Shown one piece after another: positions 34,880 through 42,685 of a stretch of 64,000 nt of DNA. Origin of the DNA: an uncultured Anaerolineae bacterium (GTDB lineage Bacteria; Chloroflexota; Anaerolineae; J036; Brachytrichaceae); NCBI GenBank assembly GCA_938034415.1, contig CALHLE010000019.1, positions 1 to 64,000 on the forward strand, in the 5' to 3' direction. A program made the translations under genes and the position numbers. Below the pieces are notes generated by a model that had not been told where the DNA came from, made no database searches, and saw only the letters and a program-made list of their open reading frames with translations. Each line of letters opens with the position of its first letter. Position 1 is the stretch's first letter.

Positions 34880-35956
34880 TCAGCTCACGCGGATGCGTGG
34901 GTTCAGGTAAGCGTAGCTCACATCCACGATCAGATTCACCACGACGAAGATGACGGCGATGAGCACGGTGAACGCTTGCACCACCGGGTAGTCTCGCGCG
35001 ATGATGGCGTCCACGATCTGTGTGCCCACGCCGGGCAGGCTGAACACCGTCTCGGTCAACACTGCGCCGGAGAGCAGGCCGCCGATCTGCAGGCCGATGA
35101 TGGTGACGATGGGAACCAGGGCGTTGCGCAGCGCATGTTTGAGGATGACCATGCGCTCGGCGAGTCCTTTCGCGCGCGCGACGCGCACGTAGTCCTGCGT
35201 GAGCGCGTCGAGCATTGCCCCGCGCGTCATGCGGGCGATGATGGCCAGCGAGATCGTGCCCACTGCCACGGCCGGCAGGATCAGATGCCGAAGCGCATCC
35301 GCAAAGATGTCGAACTTGCCCTGAATCAGCGAACTGAGCAGCACCGAGTTGGAGATTAGCAAAATGACGAAGCGTTGCAATCCCTGTGCGTCTTCCATCC
35401 CCCACACCTTCAACAACGAAGGCAAGTCGGCGCCGGCGGTTAGCCGACCCGAAGGCGGCAGTTGGAGCGGCGTGCCCTTCAGCGCCAGCGCGAAGACATA
35501 GGCCAGCATCAAGCCCAGCCAGAACACCGGCATCGAGACGCCGATGTTGGCAAAGATCATCGCGCCGACATCTACCGCCGTGTTGTGACGCACGGCGCTA
35601 ACCACCCCTAGCGCAATCCCCAAGACGGAAGCGAATAGCATGGCGAACAAGGTCAGCTCCATCGTCATCGGCAGGCGTTCGGCCAACACGTCCGTCACCG
35701 GTCGGCCATTCTTGATGGAGACGCCGAAATCGCCCTGCAACACGTTGCCGACGTAGCGCGCGAATTGCACGGGGATCGGGTCGTTCAGGCCGAAGCGCTC
35801 ACGAAAAGCGTTGCACTTCTCTTCGGTAGCCCGCTCGCCCAGCATAGATTTGCACGGATCGCCGGGGATCAGCCGCACCAGCACAAACGTGACCAGGAGG
35901 ATGCCGAGCATCACCGGCAGCAGGAGCAGCAGGCGGCGCACAAGGAAGCGGGCCAT
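34880..35956 (-). CDS. Peptide-type ABC importer permease (DppB/OppB type)
   Basis: 358 residues, six helices, N-terminus MARFLVRRLLLLLPVMLGILLVTF as in DppB. RLIPGDPCKSMLGERATEE is the usual extracytoplasmic start, and the EAA loop is RVARAKGLAERMVILKHALRNALVP. Works with DppC and the permuted binding protein encoded upstream. A 16-bp hairpin separates it from the binding-protein gene. Confidence 0.93.
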   Translation of the reverse strand: MARFLVRRLLLLLPVMLGILLVTFVLVRLIPGDPCKSMLGERATEEKCNAFRERFGLNDPIPVQFARYVGNVLQGDFGVSIKNGRPVTDVLAERLPMTMELTLFAMLFASVLGIALGVVSAVRHNTAVDVGAMIFANIGVSMPVFWLGLMLAYVFALALKGTPLQLPPSGRLTAGADLPSLLKVWGMEDAQGLQRFVILLISNSVLLSSLIQGKFDIFADALRHLILPAVAVGTISLAIIARMTRGAMLDALTQDYVRVARAKGLAERMVILKHALRNALVPIVTIIGLQIGGLLSGAVLTETVFSLPGVGTQIVDAIIARDYPVVQAFTVLIAVIFVVVNLIVDVSYAYLNPRIRVS

Positions 35957-35998
35957 GGGCGAGTGAAGCGTTTTGGGGCAGCTTATCCCGGTCTGTGT

Positions 35999-36037
35999 CA
36001 GGCCAGTCGGGGCGGTTGTGACGCCCCGACTGGCCTG
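35999..36037 (-). other. Perfect 16-bp hairpin between binding-protein and permease genes
   Basis: CAGGCCAGTCGGGGCG pairs exactly with CGCCCCGACTGGCCTG around a seven-base loop. No T-run on either strand. Equivalent in position to the hairpins at 11672-11715 and 42591-42649. Confidence 0.6.
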
Positions 36038-36061
36038 GCTGACTCAACCGAATCTGAGGGG

Positions 36062-37773
36062 CTACTGGGCGTTCAGGAACGAGCCGAAGTAGGCAGTCCA
36101 ATACTCGAAGTTGCCGGTGCGACCTTTGTGGTTGGCGTTCTTGGCGTCCCACTGCGCGGCCATGGTGGCGACCACGTCGTTGGCGTCGAGCGTGGCACCG
36201 TTGTGGAACTTGACGCCCGGGCGCAGCTTGAAAGTCCACTCGGTGAGGTCGGCGTTGGACTCGTAGCTCTCGGCCAACGCCGGCTCGACTTCGGCCGTGC
36301 CCAGCTTGAAGCGCAGCAGGGTCTCGTAGATCTGCGCGCAGGCGGTGAACGTCTCGCCGTCGCTCTCGTCGGCGCAGTTCAGGCTGATCGGCTCGGCGTT
36401 CTGGACGTAAACGAACCTGTCGCGCGGTGGCGCCATCACGGCGAAGACCAGCGCGCTGACCGGGTTGGCATGTGCGCCCTCGACATCGGCGCGGAAGGCC
36501 AGCGCCGAACCCCCATGCGCAACGGGGATCATCGGCACATACTTCTTGAGCAGCTCGTTGACCTTGTCGTAGGCAGCCTGACGCTTGGCCAGGTCGGCGG
36601 TAGAGGCGCCCTCCCGGAGCAACGCCACGATGTCGTCGTAAGGCTTGCCGTATTGCTTGTTCTCCGGGCCGAAGTGATAGTCCAGGAAGTTTGTAGCGTC
36701 GGGGTAGTCTGCGCCCCAGCCCAACAGGTAGAAGGCCTCCTTGCCGGCCGTCACCGAGTCGAGGAACGCGCCGGACTCTTTGACCTCGATCTTGACGTTG
36801 ACGCCGATCTCCTTGAGTTGCGCCTGAATCTCCTGCGCCACGATGCCGGGGTTGGGGAGATATCCGCGCACGACATCGCGGTAAGTCAGCGTCACCTCCA
36901 GGTTCTCCTTTCCGGCCTCTTTCAGCAGCGCCTTGGCCTTCTCCGGGTTGTACTCGTGCCAGGGCACGTTGGGCGACGCTCCCACGGCGAAGCTGGTCGG
37001 CACAAAGCTGGTAGCGACAACCGAGCCACGCGGATAGTAATCGTCTACAATGCGCTGGCGGTCAATGCCGTAGGCGAACGCCAGGCGCACCCGGTCATCG
37101 TCGAACGGCGGGATGGTGTTGTTGAAGCCGATGTAGAAGATGTTAGCCGCCGGAACTTCGATGAGCTTTAGGTTGGCGTCTTTCTCGACCGTCTCGAAGT
37201 CGTCCGGCCCAACGTTCGACATCCCATCGGCGTTGCCGGACTGCAGCTCAAGCAGGCGCTGCGCCGCTTCCTTCGACCAGCGCAACACGGCGGTGGGCGT
37301 CTTGGCTTTCTCGCCCCAGTAATCGGCAAAGGCTTCGTAGGTGATGCTCTCGCCCCGCTTCCACTCCTTCAGCTTGTAGGGGCCGGTGCCGACCGGGTTC
37401 TCGCTGATCTTGTTGCTGTCGCCGCCGGTTTCGTTCAGGTAGCGGCGTCGAGGATGGCGAACGAGTCGCCGGCGATCTTGTAGGGGAAGGCCGGGTCAGG
37501 CGAGCAAAGGGTGAATTTGACGGTCAGCTCATCCACGGCTTCGATCGCCTTCATCGTGCCGCCATAGTCGCAGTTAGGCGCTTCGACCTTCATCAGCTTG
37601 CGCATCGCGGGCGGCGCAGGCGCCTCGGTCGCTGCCGTCGCCGCAGTGGGCGCCGGCACTTCGGTCGGCGCTGCCGTCGGCGCAGCCGGCGCGGCTGGGG
37701 CGCAGGCCGCTAACAGCATCGCAGTTGCTGCTGCTATAGACAGCACGGGCAGAAAGCGGTTCTTGGTGTTCAT
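36062..37773 (-). CDS. Circularly permuted family-5 (DppA/OppA-type) binding lipoprotein, frameshifted
   Basis: Binding protein of the peptide-type importer. Start 37773 has AGGAGG upstream and a lipoprotein signal (LLAACAP), then an Ala/Pro/Thr tether. The fold starts in the middle of the usual order (VDELTVKFTLCSPDP, NPVGTGPYKLKEW, LLELQSGNADG, PFDDDRVRLAFAYGIDR) and reaches the usual C-terminus (VPMIPVAHGGSALAFR). It then continues into what is normally the N-terminal lobe: EPISLNCADESDGE, IYETLLRF, FKLRPGVKFHNGATLDANDVV, GNFEYW. The join is near 36420. One base appears to be missing at about 37440-37446, so the frame breaks after SFAILDA and resumes as YLNETGGDSNK. Both reading halves are otherwise intact. 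Confidence 0.85.
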
Positions 37774-37864
37774 CTCTCCTCCTTGCACATTAATTCAGAA
37801 GAATCCATGCGCTCAGGCCGCAGTCGTTTCTTGTCGGCCGCGCCCAGGCGAATATGAGAGTGAG

Positions 37865-37870
37865 ATTATA
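37865..37870 (-). promoter_or_regulatory. Consensus -10 (TATAAT) upstream of the peptide importer operon
   Basis: Minus-strand TATAAT at 37870-37865, about 90 bases before the binding-protein ATG. The -35 (TTATCT, 17-base spacer) is weak. The gene itself has a strong AGGAGG ribosome site. Confidence 0.45.
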
Positions 37871-37971
37871 GGCCGCAGGGCGCATCTAGATAAAATCGAA
37901 TTGCGCGCTCATCCGACGTGTCGGCGCAGACTACGCGGTGTTAAACATGCTGAGATAGAACATCATTCGGT

Positions 37972-38298
37972 ATGGCAAGGGTCTGGATTCCTTCGTTGTT
38001 GCGCAGCTTAACGGGCGGCCTGGCTGAGGTGCAGGCTGAAGGGGCGACTGTGCGCCAAGTGATCGCGGATCTCGATCGGCGCTACCCAGGGATCGCGGCG
38101 CGGCTGATCGAAGCGGATCACGATCGCCTGAAGCCCAATCTGACATTGGTGGTGGACGGCGTGAACAGCAAACAGGGGTTGCGCCATCCGGTGTCTGAGA
38201 CGAGCGAGATTCACTTTGTCCCGGCGATGAGCGGCGGCAGTCAAGCGGGGGGAGGGGAAAATCGTGTGGGTGCGGGTGCAACTGCGCGGCGCGCGTGA
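37972..38298 (+). CDS. MoaD/ThiS-family ubiquitin-like sulfur carrier with C-terminal tail
   Basis: 108 residues. Beta-grasp fold typical of MoaD-type carriers (VWIPSLLRSLTGG, ADLDRRYPGIAARL, LVVDGVN, SEIHFVPAMSGG). In the family the protein ends with Gly-Gly, which is adenylated and thiocarboxylated. Here Gly88-Gly89 is followed by about 19 Gly/Ala/Arg-rich residues, overlapping the start of the next gene by 35 bases. Either the tail must be removed or the carrier is not used in the usual way. No E1-like, moaE or thiF gene is adjacent. TAGAAC lies ten bases before the ATG. Confidence 0.8.
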   Translation: MARVWIPSLLRSLTGGLAEVQAEGATVRQVIADLDRRYPGIAARLIEADHDRLKPNLTLVVDGVNSKQGLRHPVSETSEIHFVPAMSGGSQAGGGENRVGAGATARRA

Positions 38299-38980
38299 GA
38301 TACTTTTCGGCAAGGCCAGATCGGTTGACGCGCCGGATGCAGAGCGCGCTGCGCGTGCGCCATGTCGGTTGCAGGTCGGTGGGCCGCCAGTCGTCGAGGA
38401 GACAGTCGCGTTGCCGAATCCCCATCGCGGTCGCGCGGCCGTGATGCTGGTCCTGGCGATAGTCATCAGCGTCGCCGTTATCCTGCTGAGTGCGCGATTC
38501 CGAGATGCGCTGATCGCCTTCGGACAACTCGGCCTGCTGGGATTGTTCGTGCTGAGCGTGGTGGGCAATGCGACAGTGCTCATTCCTGCGCCGGCTTTCG
38601 TCGTCGCGTGCGCGGCGGCCCCGATATACGGCGTGCTCGCAACCGGCCTGGTTGCGGGCGTGGGATCGGCCGTAGGCGAGATGACCGGCTACATGGCCGG
38701 CTATGGCGGCACGGCCGTGTTGCCGCAGGGCAAGCTCTATCAGCGCATGCACGACTTGATGGAGCGCTTCGGGCCGTTCATGATCTTCGCGATGGCGCTC
38801 TTCCCCAATCCGATTTTCGACGTGGGCGGCCTGGTCGCCGGCGTTCTCAAGATGCACCCGCTTGCCTTCTTCCTGGCTACCGCCGCCGGCAAAGCCATGC
38901 GCCTGACGCTGGTTGCGCTGGCGTGCAATGGCGGGTTGCCGCTTCTGATGCAGTTCATTGACCTACAACAGGCGCCGTAA
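38264..38980 (+). CDS. VTT-domain (DedA-like) membrane protein
   Basis: 238 residues from a GTG with GGGGGGAGGGGA just upstream. The first ~58 residues are soluble and rich in Ala/Arg, then about four to five helices. The VTT domain shows GNATVLIPAPAFVVACAAAP, a G-x-x-x-G-E-x-x-G-Y-x-x-G stretch (GSAVGEMTGYMAGYGG) and FGPFMIFAMALFPNPIFDVGG. Such proteins are lipid scramblase/flippase-like in other bacteria. Its start overlaps the MoaD-like gene. The true start could be internal (for example near the MLVLAIVISV helix). Confidence 0.82.
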   Translation: MWVRVQLRGAREILFGKARSVDAPDAERAARAPCRLQVGGPPVVEETVALPNPHRGRAAVMLVLAIVISVAVILLSARFRDALIAFGQLGLLGLFVLSVVGNATVLIPAPAFVVACAAAPIYGVLATGLVAGVGSAVGEMTGYMAGYGGTAVLPQGKLYQRMHDLMERFGPFMIFAMALFPNPIFDVGGLVAGVLKMHPLAFFLATAAGKAMRLTLVALACNGGLPLLMQFIDLQQAP

Positions 38981-39011
38981 AGCGGCGTTCGCTATTGCCA
39001 TCTTCGCCTTC

Positions 39012-41213
39012 ATGATCGCGCCACAATCCAAATCCCATCGCCTCTCCGATCCCATTGCGGTTTGCGGCGACCGCGTCTATGCCATCTGTAATCAGCACGG
39101 CTTGTGCCCCGACCCCGAAGGCGGCCACGTGCCCGGCGAGATGTGGGGCGTGTGGGATCACCCGATCAAGCTGCTCGACGGTTTCTGGTTCGGCATCGGC
39201 GACGCGCCGCAAGACGCCCCGCGCTGGTTGAACGAGGCGCAGGAATGTCGCGCATATCCGGCTCACGTCGAGTTCGAGTATCGCCTTGGCGCGCTCACCA
39301 TCATCCGTCAAGATTGCGCCCCGGATGGCGTCGAAGGGATGCTCGTCACGCTTACCGTCCAAGCGGCCCAGCCGTTCGATGTGTCGCTGCATGCGCTCTT
39401 TCGCTCGGACCTGCGGCCGGCCTGGTTGGGCGAACGCGCCGGCATGCGCGACGGCCAGGACGACGCCGAACTGGTGGACGCCTCGGCGCGTTGCGTCTTC
39501 ACCGACGGGGCTAACCCGTGGACGTGTGTGGTGGGCGCCGACCTGGCGCCGAGCGAGGCATCCACCGGCGATCTCTGGGCCGTCGAGCGCACGCAGGGCC
39601 AGGGCATCTCAGCGCATTTCGTCTACCGGCTGCGCGCCGAGGCCCCGCTGGATGACGGCGGCTATGCCCGAAAGATTCACTTCGCAATCGCCGGCTCGGC
39701 GGCATCGCGCGATGAAGCTCTGGCGACGCATCGCCGTCTGCTTGCGCGCCACGAAGCCCTGCGCGCAGCTAAACAGGCGCAATGCAGCGCCATCCTCGAA
39801 ACCAGCCAGCTCATCACGCCCGATGCGCCCTTGAATCAGGCTGCGGCCTGGTCGAAGCTGATCAACCAGATGTTTGCGCGCGAGGTGCCGGGCATTGGGC
39901 GCGGCGTGGGCGCGGGGCTGCCGGAGTATCCGTGGTGGTTTGGCATAGACCCGGCTTACGCGACGCTGCCGATGTTGCAGAGCGGGCAGTTCGAGCTGGT
40001 GCGCGACACGCTGCGCCTGCTCAAGGCGCAGAGCGAACGCCACAACCCAGACGAGCCGGGCCGCGTCCTCCACGAACTCAGCACGACCGATGTCGTGTTC
40101 AACGCCGGCAACATGGTCGAGACGCCGGCTTTCACCCGCGCCGTGCACCAATACTGGTTGTGGACGGGCGACGCCGACTTCTTGTGCGAGATGTATCCCT
40201 TCTGCCGGGCCGGGCTGCTGGATTACGCGCTCGGTCGGCACGACCCCGACGGCGATCTATGCCCCAGCGGGCGCAGCATCGTCGAGACGGTGGAGATGCA
40301 CGCCGGCTTCGAGACCCTCGACGTCGCGGCATACACCTGGGACGCGCTGGTTCGCCTCGCCGACATGGCGCGGATCGTCCACCCCTACGGCGACTCACAC
40401 GGTCTGCCGGACCTGGCCGACAAAGCAGCCGCGCTCGCGCGGTGCATTCGCGAGTCGTGGTGGCTGGAAGAAGAGGGGCTATTTGCCGACGTGCGCGCCA
40501 GCGTGCAAGAGGTGGAGCGCGCCCTCGCCGAGCTGGAACAAAAGGCGCGCGAGGAGGAATGGCTGGAGCTGGGACAAGACCACTTCGCTGCGGCGCGCCG
40601 ACGCTTTGCGCCTTACCTGGCTCGCTACGCCGACGCGCCGCGCGACGTTGATCTGCCTTGGCTGCTCCGCCACTGGGTGACCTTGTGCCCGCTCGAGGTG
40701 GGCTTGGCGACGTCGTACCAGGCGCGTCGCGTCCTCGATCGCTTGCAGAGCGAGGAGTTCAGCAACGCCTGGGGCATTTATCTGCATCCCGAACGGCACG
40801 ATGTGATGAGCATTACGACTGGCTTGCTGGCGCTGGCCGCCGCGCGCTACGGCTACGCGGACGAGGCGCTCGCCATCGTGAATAAGCTGACGCGCGCGTT
40901 CTCCTATCGCACGCCCGGCGCGGTGAGCGAGGCGTTGCCCGCCGATTGGTGCTTCTTGCAACTGTGGTCGAACGTGGGGCTGGTGTCGCCGGCAATCGAG
41001 TGCTTCCTCGGCATCCAGCCTCGCGCTGCCGATCGCGTCATCACGATCGTCCCTAATCTGCCTTCCGCGTGGGATTGGGCCGAGGTGAAGCGGCTGCGCG
41101 TCGGCAACGCGCACTTCGACATTCGCATCGAACGCGCCGGCGCGGGTTATCGCGCACAGGTGGCCGGTGACGACGGCTGGCAGGTCAACCTGTCCCCTGG
41201 AGTACGACGCTGA
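39012..41213 (+). CDS. Glycogen-debranching-type amylo-alpha-1,6-glucosidase (GH15/GDE-like)
   Basis: About 733 residues. The N-terminal beta-sandwich (GDRVYAICNQHGLCPDPEGGHVPGE, GFWFGIGD) resembles the debranching enzyme N domain, and the C-terminal (alpha/alpha)6 barrel carries PEYPWWFGIDPAY, DPDGDLCPSG and PGAVSEALPADWCFLQLWS. Likely hydrolyses alpha-1,6 branches of glycogen-like glucans. An in-frame TTG at 38958 would add a hydrophobic start (AFAIAIFAFMIA), so secretion is not excluded; I chose the ATG. Follows the VTT gene by 31 bases. Confidence 0.78.
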   Translation: MIAPQSKSHRLSDPIAVCGDRVYAICNQHGLCPDPEGGHVPGEMWGVWDHPIKLLDGFWFGIGDAPQDAPRWLNEAQECRAYPAHVEFEYRLGALTIIRQDCAPDGVEGMLVTLTVQAAQPFDVSLHALFRSDLRPAWLGERAGMRDGQDDAELVDASARCVFTDGANPWTCVVGADLAPSEASTGDLWAVERTQGQGISAHFVYRLRAEAPLDDGGYARKIHFAIAGSAASRDEALATHRRLLARHEALRAAKQAQCSAILETSQLITPDAPLNQAAAWSKLINQMFAREVPGIGRGVGAGLPEYPWWFGIDPAYATLPMLQSGQFELVRDTLRLLKAQSERHNPDEPGRVLHELSTTDVVFNAGNMVETPAFTRAVHQYWLWTGDADFLCEMYPFCRAGLLDYALGRHDPDGDLCPSGRSIVETVEMHAGFETLDVAAYTWDALVRLADMARIVHPYGDSHGLPDLADKAAALARCIRESWWLEEEGLFADVRASVQEVERALAELEQKAREEEWLELGQDHFAAARRRFAPYLARYADAPRDVDLPWLLRHWVTLCPLEVGLATSYQARRVLDRLQSEEFSNAWGIYLHPERHDVMSITTGLLALAAARYGYADEALAIVNKLTRAFSYRTPGAVSEALPADWCFLQLWSNVGLVSPAIECFLGIQPRAADRVITIVPNLPSAWDWAEVKRLRVGNAHFDIRIERAGAGYRAQVAGDDGWQVNLSPGVRR

Positions 41214-41550
41214 TGCTGCTCGACCCCAACCATCTTGACAGCTAGGCGATGCTCAAAGTCAGCGCCAATAGACGCTGTCCGGTTCACGAAGACGGCCCAA
41301 CCCCCTTGCAGCGATACCGCTTAGAGGAGCTTTCATCGCCCTGCACACCAGCCGCATCAAGATAGCCCGCGCGAGTTCACCTCGCCTGCGCGTTAAACCT
41401 GGTTAACTCCGCCCCGCAAGCCTGGTCAAACGTTGCCCTTGACCACGTGTGTTGCCCTTCGCCTGTGCGCTGGGTATAAGTTTCGACAGTTGAGCAGGGA
41501 TCATGCTGCTTGAGGATCAAAGACGCTAGAAGTGAACAGGAGAAGTTGAG
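41214..41550 (+). other. Intergenic region upstream of fbpA
   Basis: 337 bases with no supported gene. Near its end is the fbpA promoter (see separate entry), followed by a leader of about 65 bases with AGGAG before the ATG. A GCGTTAAACCTGGTTAACTCCGC-type inverted repeat (GTTAA...TTAAC) at about 41390-41405 sits upstream of the promoter and may be an operator. Confidence 0.5.
41452..41480 (+). promoter_or_regulatory. Promoter of the iron importer operon
   Basis: TTGCCC (41452-41457), 17-base spacer, TATAAG (41475-41480). Transcript would start near 41487. No Fur box was recognised by eye. Confidence 0.55.
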
Positions 41551-42585
41551 ATGAAGAGACGCAAAGCTCTGATAATGCCCATCGCCGGCGCGCTGGCGGT
41601 GGCTTCGTTGAGTCTGACGCAGCCCGTGCCAACGGCAGCGCAGACGAAGATAGTCAACGTGTATTCGGCGCGACACTACGGCGCGCTCGAGAAGGTCTTC
41701 GCCGAGTTCTCGCGCGAGACCGGCATTCAGGTTCGCCTGTCCAACGCCTCGACGCAGGCGCTGCTGGAGCGGCTGCGCGCCGAGGGGCCGCAGACGCCGG
41801 CCGACGTGTTCTTCGTGATTGACGTCGGCACCTTGCAAACCGCGGCTGAGGAGGGGCTGTTGCAGCCGATTCAATCCGATGTGTTGAACACCGTCATCCC
41901 GGCCGAGCTGCGCGACCCCCAGGGTCGCTGGTATGCGCTCTCACTGCGCTATCGCACGCTCATGTATAACCCCGCCAAGGTCAAGCCCGAAGAACTTTCC
42001 ACCTATGAAGCGCTGGCCGACCGCAAGTGGCGCGGGCGGCTGTGCATGCGCCCGGCGACGCACATTTACACCGTCTCGCTGGTCGCCAGCATGATCGCCA
42101 ACATCGGCGAGCGGCAGACCGAGCGCGTGTTGCGCGGTTGGATGGCCAATCGCCCGACCTTCATTGATAGCGATAGCCGCATTCTGGACACCATCGCCGC
42201 CGGCAAGTGCGACGTCGGCATTACCAATCATTACTACCTCGGCAACAAGCTGAAGTCCGATCCGAAATTCCCGGTGAAGCTATTCTGGGCCAACCAGAAG
42301 GATCGCGGCGTGCACGTCAACCTCTCCGGCGCCGGCGTGACGGCGAACGCGCCCAACCGAGAGCACGCCATCCGGTTGCTCGAATGGCTCGCCACGCGCG
42401 GTCAAGACCCGGGCGTAGCCGGCCTGCCCGGCGGCAACAGCGAGTATCCGGTCAATCCTTCCGCCCAACCGGCCGAGGTGTTGAGAGGATTTGGCTCGTT
42501 CAAGGCCGATCTGGCCTCGCTGCCACAATACGGGCCTTTGCAGGTGCAGGCGATCAAGCTGCTTGAGCGAGTCGGTTACAAATGA
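41551..42585 (+). CDS. fbpA: Ferric iron ABC importer binding protein
   Basis: 344 residues with a Sec-type signal peptide (KRRKALIMPIAGALAVASLSL, cleavage probably after TAAQ). The fold is that of FbpA/AfuA/IdiA: VYSARHYGALEKVFAEF at the start and the Tyr228-Tyr229 iron-binding dyad in GITNHYYLGN. Binds Fe3+ outside the membrane. AGGAG lies eight bases upstream. Followed by hairpins and then the permease and ATPase, so a complete FbpABC system. Confidence 0.92.
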   Translation: MKRRKALIMPIAGALAVASLSLTQPVPTAAQTKIVNVYSARHYGALEKVFAEFSRETGIQVRLSNASTQALLERLRAEGPQTPADVFFVIDVGTLQTAAEEGLLQPIQSDVLNTVIPAELRDPQGRWYALSLRYRTLMYNPAKVKPEELSTYEALADRKWRGRLCMRPATHIYTVSLVASMIANIGERQTERVLRGWMANRPTFIDSDSRILDTIAAGKCDVGITNHYYLGNKLKSDPKFPVKLFWANQKDRGVHVNLSGAGVTANAPNREHAIRLLEWLATRGQDPGVAGLPGGNSEYPVNPSAQPAEVLRGFGSFKADLASLPQYGPLQVQAIKLLERVGYK

Positions 42586-42590
42586 CTCCC

Positions 42591-42649
42591 CACGCCTTGC
42601 CGGCGTGATCTTCTTTCGGGCAGGGTCGGGTTGCATGCTTGACCCTGCC
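42591..42649 (+). other. Two hairpins between fbpA and fbpB
   Basis: First CACGCC/GGCGTG (loop TTGCC) followed by ATCTTCTTTC, which is terminator-like; second GGCAGGGTC/GACCCTGCC across a 13-base loop. Probably lowers permease and ATPase expression compared with the binding protein. Confidence 0.5.
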
Positions 42650-42685
42650 TGACGCCGTAGGATCACCCGTCCTGGAAGTTTCAAT

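Noticed and set aside
37435-37445. Selenocysteine read-through at the TGA in the binding protein gene
   Set aside because: The frame after the TGA does not give the family sequence; the next frame does, so it is a frameshift.
38958-39011. TTG start giving a hydrophobic leader on the debranching enzyme
   Set aside because: Overlaps the VTT gene end and lacks a ribosome site; family enzymes are usually cytosolic. Kept as an alternative only.
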